Shown piece by piece: positions 24,226 to 36,815 of a stretch of 64,000 nt of DNA. The notes below the pieces were generated by a model, which saw only the letters and a program-made list of their open reading frames with translations, had not been told where the DNA came from and ran no database searches. The stretch lies in contig BCHP01000001.1 of assembly GCA_001599675.1 (NCBI GenBank), forward strand, positions 3,011,802 through 3,075,801, in the 5' to 3' direction. A program made the translations under genes and the position numbers. The stretch comes from Basipetospora chlamydospora (lineage: Eukaryota; Ascomycota; Sordariomycetes; Microascales). Each line of letters opens with the position of its first letter. Position 1 is the first letter of the stretch.

Positions 24226-24900
24226 ATGGCCTCCTCCAACAGCGAAGCCGCGACGCGCACTCGCATAGTCAACCACATGAACAAGGACCACACGCGCGAG
24301 CTCTCCCACTACCTCCGCCACTACGCCGGCCTTCCCGCCGGTCGCGCCGCCTCGCCCGTCCTCAAGGAGATCTCCCTCGAGAACATGGCCATCCAGGCCC
24401 GCGACGGCGCCACCCACCTCGTCCCCTTCGACCCGCCGCTCGCGTCCTACGCCGAGGCCCGCGCGCGCGTCGTCGACATGGACAAGGCCGCGCGCCAGGC
24501 GCTGGGCATCAGGGACGTCTACCTCACCGAGTACCTGCCCCCCAGGGGCCCGGACAACGTCGTCTTCGGCCTGGTTGCCTTCTACTACGCCTGCTTCCTC
24601 GCCCTCCCCTGGACGGTGCCCGGGTCGCCGGTGTGGAACTTCTGGGACGCCTTCTTCCCCGGCGGGGCCGCCGAGTACAAGGACATTGTCAACATCTTGG
24701 CGGTGCCCGTGTTCGGCATACACTTTGTGGAGATGTACATGCTGGACAAGACGAAGCTCGTGCCCCACGGCGTGCAGAGGTTCAGCGGCGTGTGGTGGAA
24801 GTGGATGGCGAGCTGCTTCGTGGAGGGGTTTCCGACCTTTAGGAGGATCGATGCCTACGTGAGGGAGAAGGCGGCGGCAAAGCACGCCAAGTCGCTATAG
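24226..24900 (+). CDS. DUF2470-domain integral membrane protein
   Basis: Single-exon gene of 224 aa with a good start context (CACGATGGCC). Residues 10-90 match the DUF2470 fold: an N-terminal RIVNHMNKDHTRELSHY block and a later LVPFDPPL...AR segment. In bacteria and plants this fold is found at the end of HugZ/HOZ-like flavin or haem-binding proteins. Two hydrophobic segments follow, residues 111-131 and 153-172, then a basic amphipathic tail. The protein is therefore probably anchored in a membrane with two passes. There is no split-barrel oxidase domain. The biochemical role is unknown. It lies divergent from rps8 and convergent with the F-box-like gene. Confidence 0.85.
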   Translation: MASSNSEAATRTRIVNHMNKDHTRELSHYLRHYAGLPAGRAASPVLKEISLENMAIQARDGATHLVPFDPPLASYAEARARVVDMDKAARQALGIRDVYLTEYLPPRGPDNVVFGLVAFYYACFLALPWTVPGSPVWNFWDAFFPGGAAEYKDIVNILAVPVFGIHFVEMYMLDKTKLVPHGVQRFSGVWWKWMASCFVEGFPTFRRIDAYVREKAAAKHAKSL

Positions 24901-25334
24901 GAGGAAGAATTTGCAACAAAGCCGAGGGATGGTGGTGCCGGTATACATCGCCAGAACCAAAGAGGGAGAAAAGACATAATCCCGATCGCTGCGAGATTTG
25001 AACGAAATTAAACCGAAATACTACAAGACGACCCCAAAGTCTAGCGTCGCAGATACACGTTCGCAGCATTCCTCTGTTACGAATGTGGCCGGCCCACTTC
25101 CTCGCCCCGCGGAACCTGCCATATCAAAGCGTGAAGCGGCTTTGGCATGCCGATCGGAATTCGAAATTGGAGGCGAGGTCAGTGGCAAGGCCCTGGATTG
25201 TGACTCCCTGCCAAAACGAGAACTTGCGTGCGGTGCCGTTTCATCCCAGTAATCGAGACAGCCACTTTACCCCTTCCATTCCTCCCCCCAACACGAGGCA
25301 TAACAATGAGAGGACAGAGATTTCACCCAGAGTG
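24901..25334. other. short convergent 3' region
   Basis: This is 434 bp between the stop codons of two converging genes. No feature was recognised beyond the presumed 3' UTRs. Confidence 0.6.
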
Positions 25335-27894
25335 TCACCTCCAGTACTGGGAAGCATGGTAATGCTCCGAGCTATCCTTCGCAACCACCTCCACCTCGCC
25401 CGTCCAGAAATAATGCGGCCCGCCCAGCCTGGCACTGTGGCGGCCCCCTTCCCTCGCCCTCTCGCGCTCCTCGGCGTATGCCGCCCTCGTTTGTGCGCGG
25501 TACCTCTTCACACCCTCGATAACATCCCCCATGACCTTCTCCAGCTTCTCCGCAGGTGGCGGCGTATCCATCCGCAGGGGTATCAGCATCGCCTCCCAGG
25601 CGTCCAAGTAGATGAGCTCCCCGGGCGGCACCCCCGCGCGCACCTGCGCCGGTGATGCCGCGCCGACCACCCTGCGGAGCGGCGCGCGGCGGACGAGGTC
25701 CATGTACGCGTTCACCGCTGGGTGGGGCCCGGGAGTGCCGCTACCTACCCAGACGCGGGAGGTGGTGTCTCTACCCTGCCAGCTGTCTTTGTGTATGATG
25801 TGCTCGCCTTCGAGGACGAGGGTCTCGTTTCTCAAACTTTCAAAGCGCGGGGCCGGGTGGGACCTTGGCGAAGTTGTGCGATTAAAAGTCTGGGGCGCAG
25901 GGGACTTGCCAGAGGCACGCCTGCCGTGTCCCTCCTCCGAAAAGAAACTGAACTCGTCCATGGCTGTATCAAGGAGTTCCCCGGCGTCCAGGTCCCCCGA
26001 CGAGAACCGAGCTGGATCCTCCATGGGGTCCGCCTCGAACTCTAGGGAAAGGCGCCGCAAACCCCTGAGCATAATGGGCGCCCTCCTCGACGAAGACACG
26101 GTCGCGTCAGCAATGGCCCGCTCCTGGAGAGAAAGTAGCTTGAGGAAGTGCGTGAGCTTCGCAATCAGCGGGCCCGACGAGCGGCGCGGTATCCTGGTCA
26201 GCGTCAGGGACGTCAGGCGCGGGTTTACGTCGGGGACGAAGGCCTGCGGATACGCCGCCTCGCACCTCTCGCGCACGGCGTTCTCCGCGAGCCAGATGCG
26301 CGCCAGGCTCGAGAGGCCCTCCGCCTCCAGCGTCAGGACCTGCGTGACCAGCGAGTGGTGGATGCGAAGGGCTCGCAGGTTCGACGAGAGGACAGGCCGC
26401 CAGATGTGCGCGGATCCGGGCGCACCGTACAGTTTCGTGGACCTAGGCCAAGGGGCCGGCCAGGGGATGCTAATGTCAATCCGCGAGGAGTCGCAGTCAA
26501 AGGATTCCAGGTGGCCCTGGGAATATCGGACGAGAGTATCAACGCCAAGGGTAGAAAGTTTCGTGTTTGAGAGGTGCAGGTGGCTCAAATGTACGGGGCC
26601 CCGAGATGTGCTGGGCGACAGGACGGCATCTGCGGTGGCGGGGGACAGATCATTCGTCATGGCCCGCTTGAGGGTGTCGACAGAGTCGCATACCATCGCC
26701 GTGCGTCCATTCCTCCGGGTAGCCTCGAAGGACCCCTCCCGCTGGGGGAGGTGGTAAGCAGGGGAATCGGCCAAGTATCTATCAGGGTGACTGAAGGTGC
26801 CGCTTAGGGCCGATTCCTTGATGTGGTAGAAAGGCCCAAACGAATCCGCGCCCCTCCTGTCTGGCCAGTCGACGGAGCCCTCAACCTCGAAGCGGGCCCC
26901 CGAACGCAAGGACGGCACCGTTCTCATGCACTCGTGGAATTGCACTGCCACGGTGTCCGTCAGGGGATTGTCGCTAAGGTCCAGGCTCCACAGCACGCCG
27001 GCGAATGCCACGGCGAGGTCGACGGCGTCGCGCGCCACCATCTCCCGATCCCTTGCCTTGAGGACACGAAGGCGCGGCAGGCGGTGGGCCGAGGTGATGA
27101 GCGACCTCACGGAGCCGCGGAGGCCGGAGACGTCGAGGCACGTCAAGTGCCGCAGCCTGTCCGTCTCGAAGACGCGAGGGCTCAGCAGGGTCTGGCACCC
27201 GGCGAGACTAACGAGAGAAGGGCCGGCGCCCTCTGGGAGGCAAGGGGCGGCGAGGACGCACGACACATCAAACTCGGTATAGCCGTCCAGAAGGATGCAC
27301 CGCAGGTTGGGGAATAGGCTTGGCAGGGCCTTGAAGCTTGCTACTACGGGGCTGTCGGTCTGGAAGTGGTAGGTAGTGCTGGCGAAGTGGCGGAAGTCGA
27401 GGGAGAGCACGTGGCCTCGCACACCGGCTCGTGCCTTTGAAGCGCGCCTAAAAATAAACCTGACATACCAGGACAAGCCTACCAGAGAGTGCCGCGCATC
27501 AGTTCCCGTCCTGCAACATTCCTCGTACTCGTGACTGTATCCGTCTGAGTCTGCAGGGACATGACATGGTGGGCTGTGAAATGTAGGGACTTGAGATGAA
27601 ACAGACAGCAAGGCAGGGCTTGAGGTAGAAGACAATTCCTCATATCCGTATAGCAGGGTTGAGGCTGTACTGACCGTTGCCAGGGTCGAGCCCGAGCATT
27701 CTTATTGTAAGGAGCGGGTCCTTCCAGAGGAGCGGGCAGAACACGTCGTAGAAGCGGCGACTGACGAGGCAGAGGCTCTGATAGTCTCGCACTAGGGCGT
27801 AGGGAGCCACGAGGTCTACCCAGCTCGCATGGCGACTGGTGGTGGCATCCTGATAGGACGGCGGATGTGCGTCAGAACGATGAAGGGTCGCCAT
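25335..27894 (-). CDS. F-box-like / leucine-rich repeat protein
   Basis: I join exon 27675-27894 to exon 25335-27478 across a 196-nt intron (donor GTCAGT, acceptor GGTAG, phase 1), giving 787 aa. Near residues 24-60, WVDLVAPYALVRDYQSLCLV followed by SRRFYDVFCPLLWKDPL has the spacing of an F-box-like helix pair. The splice creates a Gly codon and continues into WYVRFIFRRASKARAG, which fits fungal F-box/LRR proteins. The rest has irregular leucine-rich stretches (for example LRVLKARDREMVARDAVDLA and LSHLHLSNTKLSTLGVDTLV) typical of degenerate LRRs. If it is an F-box protein it would be a substrate adaptor of an SCF ubiquitin ligase; this is inference. The intron is longer than its neighbours', so the junction should be treated with some caution. 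Confidence 0.75.
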
Positions 27895-30800
27895 TTGGAT
27901 TGGAGAAGCTGGTTATTGGTTGGGTAGTTATCTGGCATGCAGGTTCGTGCACCTGGATTCGCAAGGCGTGTAAGGTTGGGGTGCAATAGACGTTGCGGAT
28001 CGGGTGGAATGGAATGGATGGATGCTATACCCGTACCGTATCCGTACAAGTACAATGCGGGGAGACAACTTGGACGTGGAGACGACAAGGAGCACCTCAA
28101 ACACTGGCGCAGACGATGACTGTCACTGGTGACCGGATAGGAAGATAGAGGAAACGGTGGATTCGATATATTGAGATGGGGCGGCGGGTGGATGACGATG
28201 CGACATCTGCGGCGGGTATGGAGATGGATGGTGGAACAAGGGCATTGTCCTTTGATTTGCGTGCATGGAAAAAGACGTCTATGAGCAGTCCATAGGCGCA
28301 GTCAAGGGATAGTTGACGATGAAAAGAGAGTACTCCGCACAGAGCAGCCTGAGGTATTATCCAGGCAGATGCCGTCTTGTTTGGTCTGAGTTGGGGGAGG
28401 GGTTCGTTCACGTTCACAGGGCTCGGGGGTTCGGAGGTTGGATAGAGCGATGCGATGGGAGGCGCAGCTTCCTTGAGTGTGTACAGTGTAAATTAAAGAT
28501 AAATCGGGCCTCCAACACAGTATCAGCTGAGATCTAACTATATTAGGTAAGGTGACTCCGCACTCCTCCCGTGGTGATCGCCTCCACCTGCTCCGTATGT
28601 ACTCCGTACACTAGTTACGGAGTCCTCCGTTCATGTACGGAGATGTCGCGTCCCCCCACTCAAGCATTGGCAAATTTCCTCTCATCGGCTTCCCCAGATC
28701 TCCGTGCTGCACATCTCCGTGCTGTCTCCGATCCGGGCAAAGTGGAGTATCCGAAACGGATACGGTACGGTGTTGCCGTGCTGTGTCCGTGTTTATCGTA
28801 GACTGGGGCCCATCGGTGAGCTGAACCTGGAAAACTCCAGCATTGCTCCAATGTTTCCTATCCCAGGCTCAATCTCGTCCGCATCTGCCAATGCTGCATA
28901 TCATATACATCATCCCTTGCACCGCCGAAGCCATCAATCCACAACGACTTGGCAGTGCGACAGGGTGCTATGCTATCTTTGGACCGGCGAGATCATCGAT
29001 CAGTATCCCAGGACCGGCCGCGCCACGCCACGCCAAATGCCCGATCAAGGTGTTGAAGCCCTCCGCCATTTCCATCTTTATCCACAAGCGATACGAGAGT
29101 ACATACACTTGTACTGGTTTACACCCGTAATCAAGTCCTCCGGCAACTCGTTACTGGCACTTGGCTTCTTCGACCTGCCCACCTTCATCACCTGCGCTAT
29201 CACTCACCACACCATCAACAGAACTGACTTGTCACATTACCCACACGCTGTGACATGGATACATCTCTGATCACTGCGTCCGGGGGGGTTCTGCGACCCC
29301 TGGAACCCGGCCACCCCGGCCACCCCGGCCATCCCCGAACCCTGCGGCCCTGGCACCAAGCCGACTTCCCCTTCTTGGCCTACATGTGTGAAGGACTGAC
29401 CACCCACCGCCTTTATAGCTGGGGGTAGGCTCTCCGAGCTGTCGGGTCGAGAGCGGTGCTCTCAGTGGCCGGGAAGGGGGGACAAGCCCCGTCTCTCGCC
29501 GCATGAGTGAGCCCGCACATCTCCGCTGTTGATGCTTGGCTGACCGCTGGGGAAAGATGGATGCTGCAGAATACGTGAAAAAGTCACGAGCCTCCCAATA
29601 CGAGAGGAACTTGAAGCCTCCATTGGGGCTGGCTTGGGGCTGGGGTTTACTTCTGCAAGTTTGCTCTTTGCAGACCGGTGTCGCCGAAAGGGGAAAAGGC
29701 CACAGGCAGGCAATCCTCCACACCGAATGAAGCCCTCGTGGACATGTTAATTCTGGGCTGTCGAGGTACTCGTACGTCCCTATCCTTCCCTCTTCAGGTC
29801 CATTTTTTGGGGTATCCTCCTCCAGTCCTCCTCCCAGTCCTCTTTCAGTCATCTTTCAGTCATCTTTTTCCCCTTGGACGCCAGCATATCCCTTCTAGGG
29901 TCCCCCTACTAGGCCCGCGGCTCGTATGTACATGTATCCAGGTCCCGATCCTTGTATTTCCCACCCTCCTTCGTCATCTTCCGCACTTCGCAGGGAGAGG
30001 CGCGAGTACTGTGTAAGACTACCACCACACCACCCTACAACCAGATCGACTCGCACAACGATCTCCAGCACTATTTTCGTCCCAGTCAGCCAGCTTCAAC
30101 CGCCCCATCCATTATTCGTCCACGATTCCGTCCTGCCTTTCTTTCGCCCTCTTCCCTACTGCCTCTCCGTTTCCCTAGGCCATTTCTTCCAAAGCCCTTC
30201 CAGAAGCGCCAAGGCGGGTCGTCCGTGTCGGACCAGGGCGCCCTGGTCACTGCCCGGCCCCATATGTTAGTTTGAACGAAACCAGGCGCCAAGGTGCAGA
30301 GAAAACGCCCAGACCGGACCCTTTCGGTACTTGTTTTGGTTGCATGCATCGTGGTGCTCATCTTGATGCCTGGCCCTTGTGGTGCTTCCTCCCCAGCCAC
30401 CCACCCACCCATCACCCCCAAGTCACCCCTCTGGTGTCCTCGCCCGCGCCCTCACACTCCAACTCGAAAAGTCATGTACCACACTGCGGCTCCTCCCCTC
30501 AGCGCATGCCGGAGGGTCTCCCTAACAAAGGCCGTCGGTGTGGGGGCGGGTCCGAGTGTTTGTGGCGTTTGTCTCTCTCTCTCTTTCGCTTGACGCCCCG
30601 CCTCTTCTCTTCTCCTCTTTCCATGATGGGCTATTCTTGGGGTATCACGTTTATATATAGGCAGTTTTGGGGACCAAAGAACAAAGGGACTGGAACTCGG
30701 GCTTCCCCTAGTGGAATGCATCGCGCTTCGAGTACATGCCAGTGCTCGGATTCGGCCCAGCAATTCCCCGTTCCATTCCTCCCCTTTGTCCTTTTACCTT

Positions 30801-31681
30801 GGTCGATCTCTCGGTAGCACAAAGAGGTATGCATCTCTCCGTCACAAAATGCTGGGGAAGTGACGTGGCTAAGAGCTAGTCCATGCCTAGGATATGGACC
30901 ATTCGACTTTTCTACTTACACTCGCCTCCTGACTGCATTACATTCCGCACTGGAGGGAAAGGCCGGCAACCACAGTTGCCCGGACACCAAAATAAAACAA
31001 TCCAAGTATTAAGATACCGCCGTGGCGGCAATATGATCCGTGAGGTTCCGTCCGCTGCCCCTTTTGGGCCCCTGGTTGGTCTAAAGAGTCGTGAAACCTC
31101 CACGTTTCTGTACAAGTTGAAATATGTTGGGAGATGGGGATAAGAGGTAGGTAGGCGTGTGTGTGTGTGTGTGGTGCGTATAGGAGATCAGTGTAGAGAG
31201 ACTTGAAACCCAAGACGGATAGAAAAGAAAAAGGGAACTCCAAAGCCCCAATATACACCTGTAAAACCAAACCAAGCCCGATCCAAGCCCCATTCCCATC
31301 CATCTCTTCAGGTCGATACCCTGCACCCTGCACATGAACCGTTGGTGAAGTATTATGGCCCAGGCACCTTCCAAGGAGGCAGGGGCGCGGAGAAAAGGAG
31401 AGAAAATGAATGGATGGGGTTTTTTTTCTGGACAGATTCTTAAAGCCTCTGCCCCTCGTTGATCCAAAGAAAGAAGCAATACCGGCCAGGTATCAGCCGG
31501 TGGTGAGAAACAAGATAGCCCCCCAGTAGGAAATTCGTACCGTCGAGATCGCGTAAAACATTTCTTTATCAGATAGATGAAAGACAGACTGCTGCTGCTG
31601 CAGGATGGACCGTGGAGGAGGAGGAGGAGGAGGAGCAGAGAGGGTGTTTGTGTACGTGTTGTGAGTTGCGGTCCTTCTTTC
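27895..31681. other. 3.8-kb noncoding region between the F-box-like gene and the C2H2 gene
   Basis: This contains the F-box gene promoter and the C2H2 gene's 3' region. ORFs of up to about 190 codons occur (28704-29270, 29271-29852, 30272-30817), but they have low-complexity composition, no domain and no supporting introns. A TACTCCGTA copy is at 28600-28608, with related words 15-35 bp further on. A TATATATAGG word lies at 30651-30660 and a short TG microsatellite at about 31157-31174. Confidence 0.5.
29305..29333. repeat. short GC-rich tandem repeat (unit CCCCGGCCA, about 3 copies)
   Basis: Three consecutive 9-bp units are read directly, the last ending in T after CCCCGGCCA. No function is evident. 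Confidence 0.8.
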
Positions 31682-32989
31682 TCACTCCTGCTTAAGCAGA
31701 GAGGACGACGTCCCGCCCATGCTGCTGCTGCTGCTGCTCTTCTTGCTGGGCTTCCGCGTCTTGCTCTTGGCCACCAACTCGCGGTAGTACTCGACAGCCG
31801 CGGGCACGTACAGGACGCGCCCGTGCGAGCGCGGTTGTGCGTGGATCTTGATGTGGTGCTTGTAGTTGTCGTACCTGTTGAAGGGCTTGACGCTCTTGTC
31901 CTTGCAGAACGGGCACTCGAACTTGACCGCGCCGTGCGTGCTGTTACCCCGGTGGCCGCTGTCAGTTTTGAGGTCCTCGAAAAAGGAAAAGAAAAAGGAA
32001 AGGAAAGGCGAATTTTGCTTGGAGTATTGCAGGAATAAAGGAAGGCGGGGAAAGAAGGGGAGATGTGTTAGGTGCCAACTTACGTGGTAATGTGTCTCTT
32101 GAGGTGCTCCTTGCGGTTGAAGGATTTGTGGCAGTCGGTATGCTTACACCGGAAGCCCCCGGGACTAATCCTCTTGATCTCGATGAGCCCGATGGACGTG
32201 TCCTCCTCGTCACATTCGCTCTGGCTGGTCCTAGTAGTTCTCCTATTCAAGCTATGCGATGGCCTTCTGGAGGAGAGATCTCTATCGCGCGAGCCGCCCA
32301 TGAACATGCGTTTCTGCATCTCCGGCGACGACGAAGGCTCCATGGGAGACATCAGAGCGGCCTGTGACGTGACGGACTCGGTGTCCGACGCGCGATAGTG
32401 CTCGGTCGAGGACAGCGCAGCAGCCCACGACGAGGAGGACATGGACGTTGCCGACCCGCGGGGATCGGGCGGGCTGTCGAAGGGGTAAGGCGGCATGGCG
32501 CACATGTCGGGCAGGCAGACGGTCGGCGCGGTCTGGACGTGCGAGTGAGCGAAGTGCGTGGAGCGCATGTGCTGGTCCAAGTCGTAGGGGCTTGCTGTTG
32601 GGGGCCCTCCCTGGACGCCCGGTATGGGGTATGCCTGGGACATTTGCATGTCCATCACTTCGTCGTACTCGAGACCTAGGGCGTGAGGGTGAGGGGCCAT
32701 TTGTTGTCTCCTGACCTGTGTAGACTGGAGCTGTTGATGCCGGTGATGGTTTTGTTGTTGCTGTTGCTGCTGGTGATGTTGTTGGTTGTGTTGGCTGTGC
32801 TGGTGCTGGTGCTGGTGTGGTTGTTGTTGCTGGTGATAGCTCTCCGGAATGCAGGCGCCAAGGTAATTCATGCGGTCCAAGGCATCCGCCTTAAAGGCCG
32901 GATCGCTAGCGAAGTAGCCCCCTGCGTGCATCGGCGGAGGGGACATGCTGAGCGGTAGCGACTGTTGAAAGTTGTGGTTGAGGCGATGG

Positions 32990-33021
<32 letters not shown>

Positions 33022-33255
33022 GCCGCTACTATTCAGATACGAGGAGGGCGGCGAGAAATCGACTTCCAGCGGGCGATGAGGCGTCGAGCGACCAGACTTG
33101 GGCGTAAAGGGCCCGTAGATGGGGGAGGAATTGGAGAAGCTGCTCGACGTCGACGATGTGCCCGAGAGGGAGATGAAGCTCTCGTCGAACTCGGTCTTGA
33201 CTTCGAGATCCAATGACGGGTCGATGGGCAGGGGTGATAGTGATATGGTCTCCAT
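31682..33255 (-). CDS. C2H2 zinc-finger transcription factor, possible BrlA-like conidiation regulator
   Basis: Two exons, 32084-33255 and 31682-31958 (482 aa), with intron 31959-32083 (GTAAGT donor, GACAG acceptor, phase 2). Finger 1 is C370-x4-C375-x12-H388-x4-H393, with the last histidine supplied by exon 2. Finger 2 is C406-x2-C409-x15/16-H425/H426-H430, longer than the classical spacing. A Lys/Arg/Ser tail with a run of serines follows. The N-terminal 360 residues are Ser/Pro-rich and disordered. They include an 11-Asn tract (about residues 79-89) and mixed Gln/His tracts (about 141-175), typical of fungal activators. The EHLKRH helix and paired-finger layout resemble developmental regulators often annotated as BrlA-like, but I cannot confirm orthology. 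The long 5' leader and gene-poor surroundings would suit a developmentally controlled gene. Confidence 0.85.
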
Positions 33256-33371
33256 GTTTGTCTTTTATATCTTTCAAGGGCGGGCGGAAGGGGGGGCGTG
33301 TGCGGGTGCGGAGTCCAGGGAAGGGAAGCGAGGGGTGGGCCTTCTTTTGGTAGGACAGGGGAGGTTTTCTC

Positions 33372-33387
33372 TTTCGAGCTCTCTCTG

Positions 33388-33445
<58 letters not shown>

Positions 33446-33470
33446 TCTCTCTCTTTCTATCTCTGTCTCC
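33372..33470. repeat. CT/GA microsatellite in the C2H2 gene leader
   Basis: A run of CT dinucleotides broken by a few GT and TT units, about 120-215 bp upstream of the ATG of the C2H2 gene. It would be a GA-rich tract in the transcript if the mRNA starts further upstream. Confidence 0.9.
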
Positions 33471-34168
33471 GCGTCAAGTGGAGAAGAATAATGCTACTTG
33501 GGTTGAGGGCAGGGGTAAAGCTGTGACGTGTTTCTGGAGGATCGGGAGGAGCGTCTGCAAGAGAGATGGACGGGCTGGCGTATTGCGCAAGGGAAGAGGA
33601 GGAATGCAGGAGTTCTTAAGTCCTTTGGAAAGAAAGGAATCACAGGGTGAAGAGGAGTGAGTGTAGGGCTTCGCTTTTGGATATTATATCCAAACTCGAA
33701 GGTGGGGGGGGGTGTGCCGTGGGAATCTAAGCAGTAGGGTAAACAGGGGAGAAGGACCTCGGGGGAACCGCCCTCGTGGCCAAGCTTCTCGCGCGAGGAC
33801 TCTGAAACAGCTAATGGTATATTTCTGGGTATAAGGCGTGCCTGTCCTGCGGCTTGGTTCGGCGAAGGGATGGGCGAGATGGAGATGGGGGCGGTGCAGG
33901 CTTGTCGGAGAAAGAGACGAGATGGAAAGGTGAGTCGGGACAGTGGACAGGTGGGACTGGCCGAGAAGGTGAGCTGGTGTGGAATGTGTCTGTCGCGGTA
34001 TGAAGTATGAAGCCAGAAGCAGGCGCGAGGTGCGAGGCTCTTGCAGGCAGCGTGGCCCTGTACGGGGACAGGAGCACGGAGGCTTGAGGCTTGAGGCTTG
34101 ACGGACGGACGGGCCAAGTGTGGCAGGTCAGTCAGGACGATCGTGTACGGGCAGGTCCCCAGCCTCGA

Positions 34169-34178
34169 TATTTTTATA
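34169..34178 (-). promoter_or_regulatory. candidate TATA box of the C2H2 gene
   Basis: TATAAAAATA on the minus strand, about 910 bp upstream of the ATG. It is the clearest TATA-like word on this side and would imply a leader of about 880 nt. This is a weak call without transcript data. Confidence 0.3.
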
Positions 34179-36766
34179 ACACCAAGCTCTGGCCCGTTAT
34201 AAGTGTAGTGTCTGACCTGGTCTGGTCTGGGTTACGTTTTGTTTTGTAGGAGTGTTCAACAGCGGACGGCGAGATGGGGGAAGGAGGGGGGAGCATGGAG
34301 ATATTGATGTGGCAGTAGGCAAGTTGGAAACCGGGGTACTGGAGCTGGAGTATCGGCTTGTCAGTTATCACAACATCCTTGCACGATCACCGGGGGGAGG
34401 GGACGGGAGATGAGGTCTGGTGCGGACATATTTATGTTACCCCGTCCCGTACGGTACGAGCACGACGGTACGGAGCATGAGTGCGAGTTGTTACTTCACT
34501 TTCCTAAAGAAGCTGGGAAGAAGTGCTAGAGGATGTACGAGTAGAGTAGTATGTGGTGCCTGGGTGGGAGCAGATGCACTAGCCAACTTGATCCGGAGTG
34601 CTGCAGGTACTCGACGAGGGTGAGAGGGGAGAGAGGGGGCGACTTCCAGAATGGGAAGCACTTAATCGGCTGCTGGCCCAGATTGACAACTTGGGGGGGA
34701 CAAACCTGTGGCTGCATTTTGAGTCCAGGCTAGTCGAAGGGCCATGCCACCAACTCGATGTGGGTGGGCAGTGGGTAGTGGGTAGTGGTCACTGCATCTC
34801 GACGGTGAACCGGGGGGGAGATGGGAGGGGAAAGGGGGGCGCAGAAGGGAGGACGAGGGGGGTAGAGGAGGGAGGGGGGCCCCGGAAGTACAGAAGTACT
34901 ACCACTGAGGCTACCCCTGTCATGGCGCCCAGGATCGTCAGTGACTGCATCTGCACCCTACCTACTCGGTATGATGAGAGAGAGAGACCCAATCCAACCA
35001 GTACGGAGTATGTACAAGTAAAAAATATACCCTAGACAAACCTTTCGAAATGTCCAGGAGGACTTCTCGATACCTTCGGAATAAGCGATCCACGGTCTCC
35101 ACGGACCATCACCAAACGGGATAGACTAGACGCGGCACGAAGGACGGAGCCTTAAGGCGACGCAGAGCCAAGGATGTCATTTGTTCATTTGTGGCCCTGG
35201 TAGGTTAGCGGGTAGTAATTCAGGTAAAAAAAGCGAGAGAAGAAAAGTGACTGATGTTAGATGAGAGAGACGGGGACGGCATTGCGATGAGGAAAACCAA
35301 ATAGCCACGCTTGGAAGCCGATGGTTCACTCGCTCGCTCTCTGTGCGAAAGTACCAATGGGATTTATTGCAGCTCCCAGTTGAGAGACTGGAGCGCACCG
35401 GAGTGGAAGAAGCGGGCTACTTGGTTCAAGACATTCAAGACATCCAAGACCTCAATCGCTGATTCTAGCCAGTTGGTCGGGTCATTGGCCGAAGGGAGCC
35501 AGCCCACTGGCGGAAAAGAGAGCAAGGTATACATACATAGTATACATGAAGCCGGGCCCGTGGCTGAGCATGAACTGTTCTCAAGGCCATCCTGACGACA
35601 TAGCTGCACTGGTGATATGGCCCGTGGACAAGGAGCAAGACATGATGGCTTACTCCGTACACAAGGGAACGGTAGACTGAAGAATCAGCCGCCTCGCCAT
35701 TTCAGGGCCGTGGCCCAAGTGAAAAGGTACTCGCAGTCAGCGTACCGAGAATTCCAAGACAGAGGCCTAGAAAGCCCGAGCGGCCGCGACACACGCAAGA
35801 GAAGAAGCCCTTGTGAACAAGCACGAGGAGGGCTCGGCGTCACCACGAGTAACTCGCGGGTATAAGTGTAATGTAATAGTAACGAGATGGGTGTTTGGTG
35901 GAGAAAGAGAAAAAAGAACAAACAGCAGCCAGCACGAGGATGCGCTGGGAAGGAGGATCGCTCATACGTACTCGTACAGGCTGGACTTGGCGGTTTCAAG
36001 AGTTTGGATGACGGAGGGAGGCCACATGGCAGAGGAACACGACATGGGTGGCGGGTGCTTCTTCCCATCCATGCATTGAGTGCCGTAGACTAAGACTGAT
36101 GGCTGACCTCGACTCCCGTAGTCCTAAAGAGAGTACATGGGCGTTGATGTCATGGGGGGAAAAGCCCTTGCTCTTTCTAGTGTAACGGGAGGAAGGGAGC
36201 ACGCCCTGATGGCTTCCCGATCCAAACAAGCTTCATAGAGAACAAGGGAGAAACAACGAACCAGAGAAAGACGGAAAGAACACCAATGGCTGACAGATGA
36301 CGATGGGGAGATGACGATGGGGACAAAGACGGCGAAAGCAGCAGGTTTGGGAGCATCGTGGTTCAAGACAAGGGGAACAAGATTGGACCCCGAGACGAGG
36401 AGATGCCATCATCAAGATTAGTTGAGAACTCTGTGACTGTGACTATTTGGATAGCATCGATGATCAGGTACGGAGCAATTACACGTGCATAGTGCTTCCT
36501 TACCATTGACCATAGGGTGCTCGAAATATTCAATATTCGAGGTTGACAGGCCACAAGCCGCGAGCAGTGTCATCGATTCCCGTCATTAGATTCGGGGTAT
36601 GGTATGGAAATCATCGACTGACACGAACTCACACGAACGGCTAGGTGACTGATGCTGCCTGCCTGCCAGCTTCGTCGAAAGATAAAGATGTAATGTGCAG
36701 TGCGGGCTCGGGGAGCGGGGTGGCCGACGGGGAGTGGTGGTGGATGGCAAACAGGAGAGACAAAGA

Positions 36767-36815
<49 letters not shown>

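Noticed and set aside
25612..26757. 381-codon plus-strand ORF
   Set aside because: Antisense to the F-box-like gene; its sequence mirrors the LRR codons.
29271..29852. 193-codon minus-strand ORF
   Set aside because: Pro/Arg/Gly-rich low-complexity frame over a GC-rich tandem repeat, without introns or domains.
33494..34117. 207-codon minus-strand ORF upstream of the C2H2 gene
   Set aside because: It lies in the presumed leader and has a random-looking composition; an upstream ORF cannot be excluded but is not supported.
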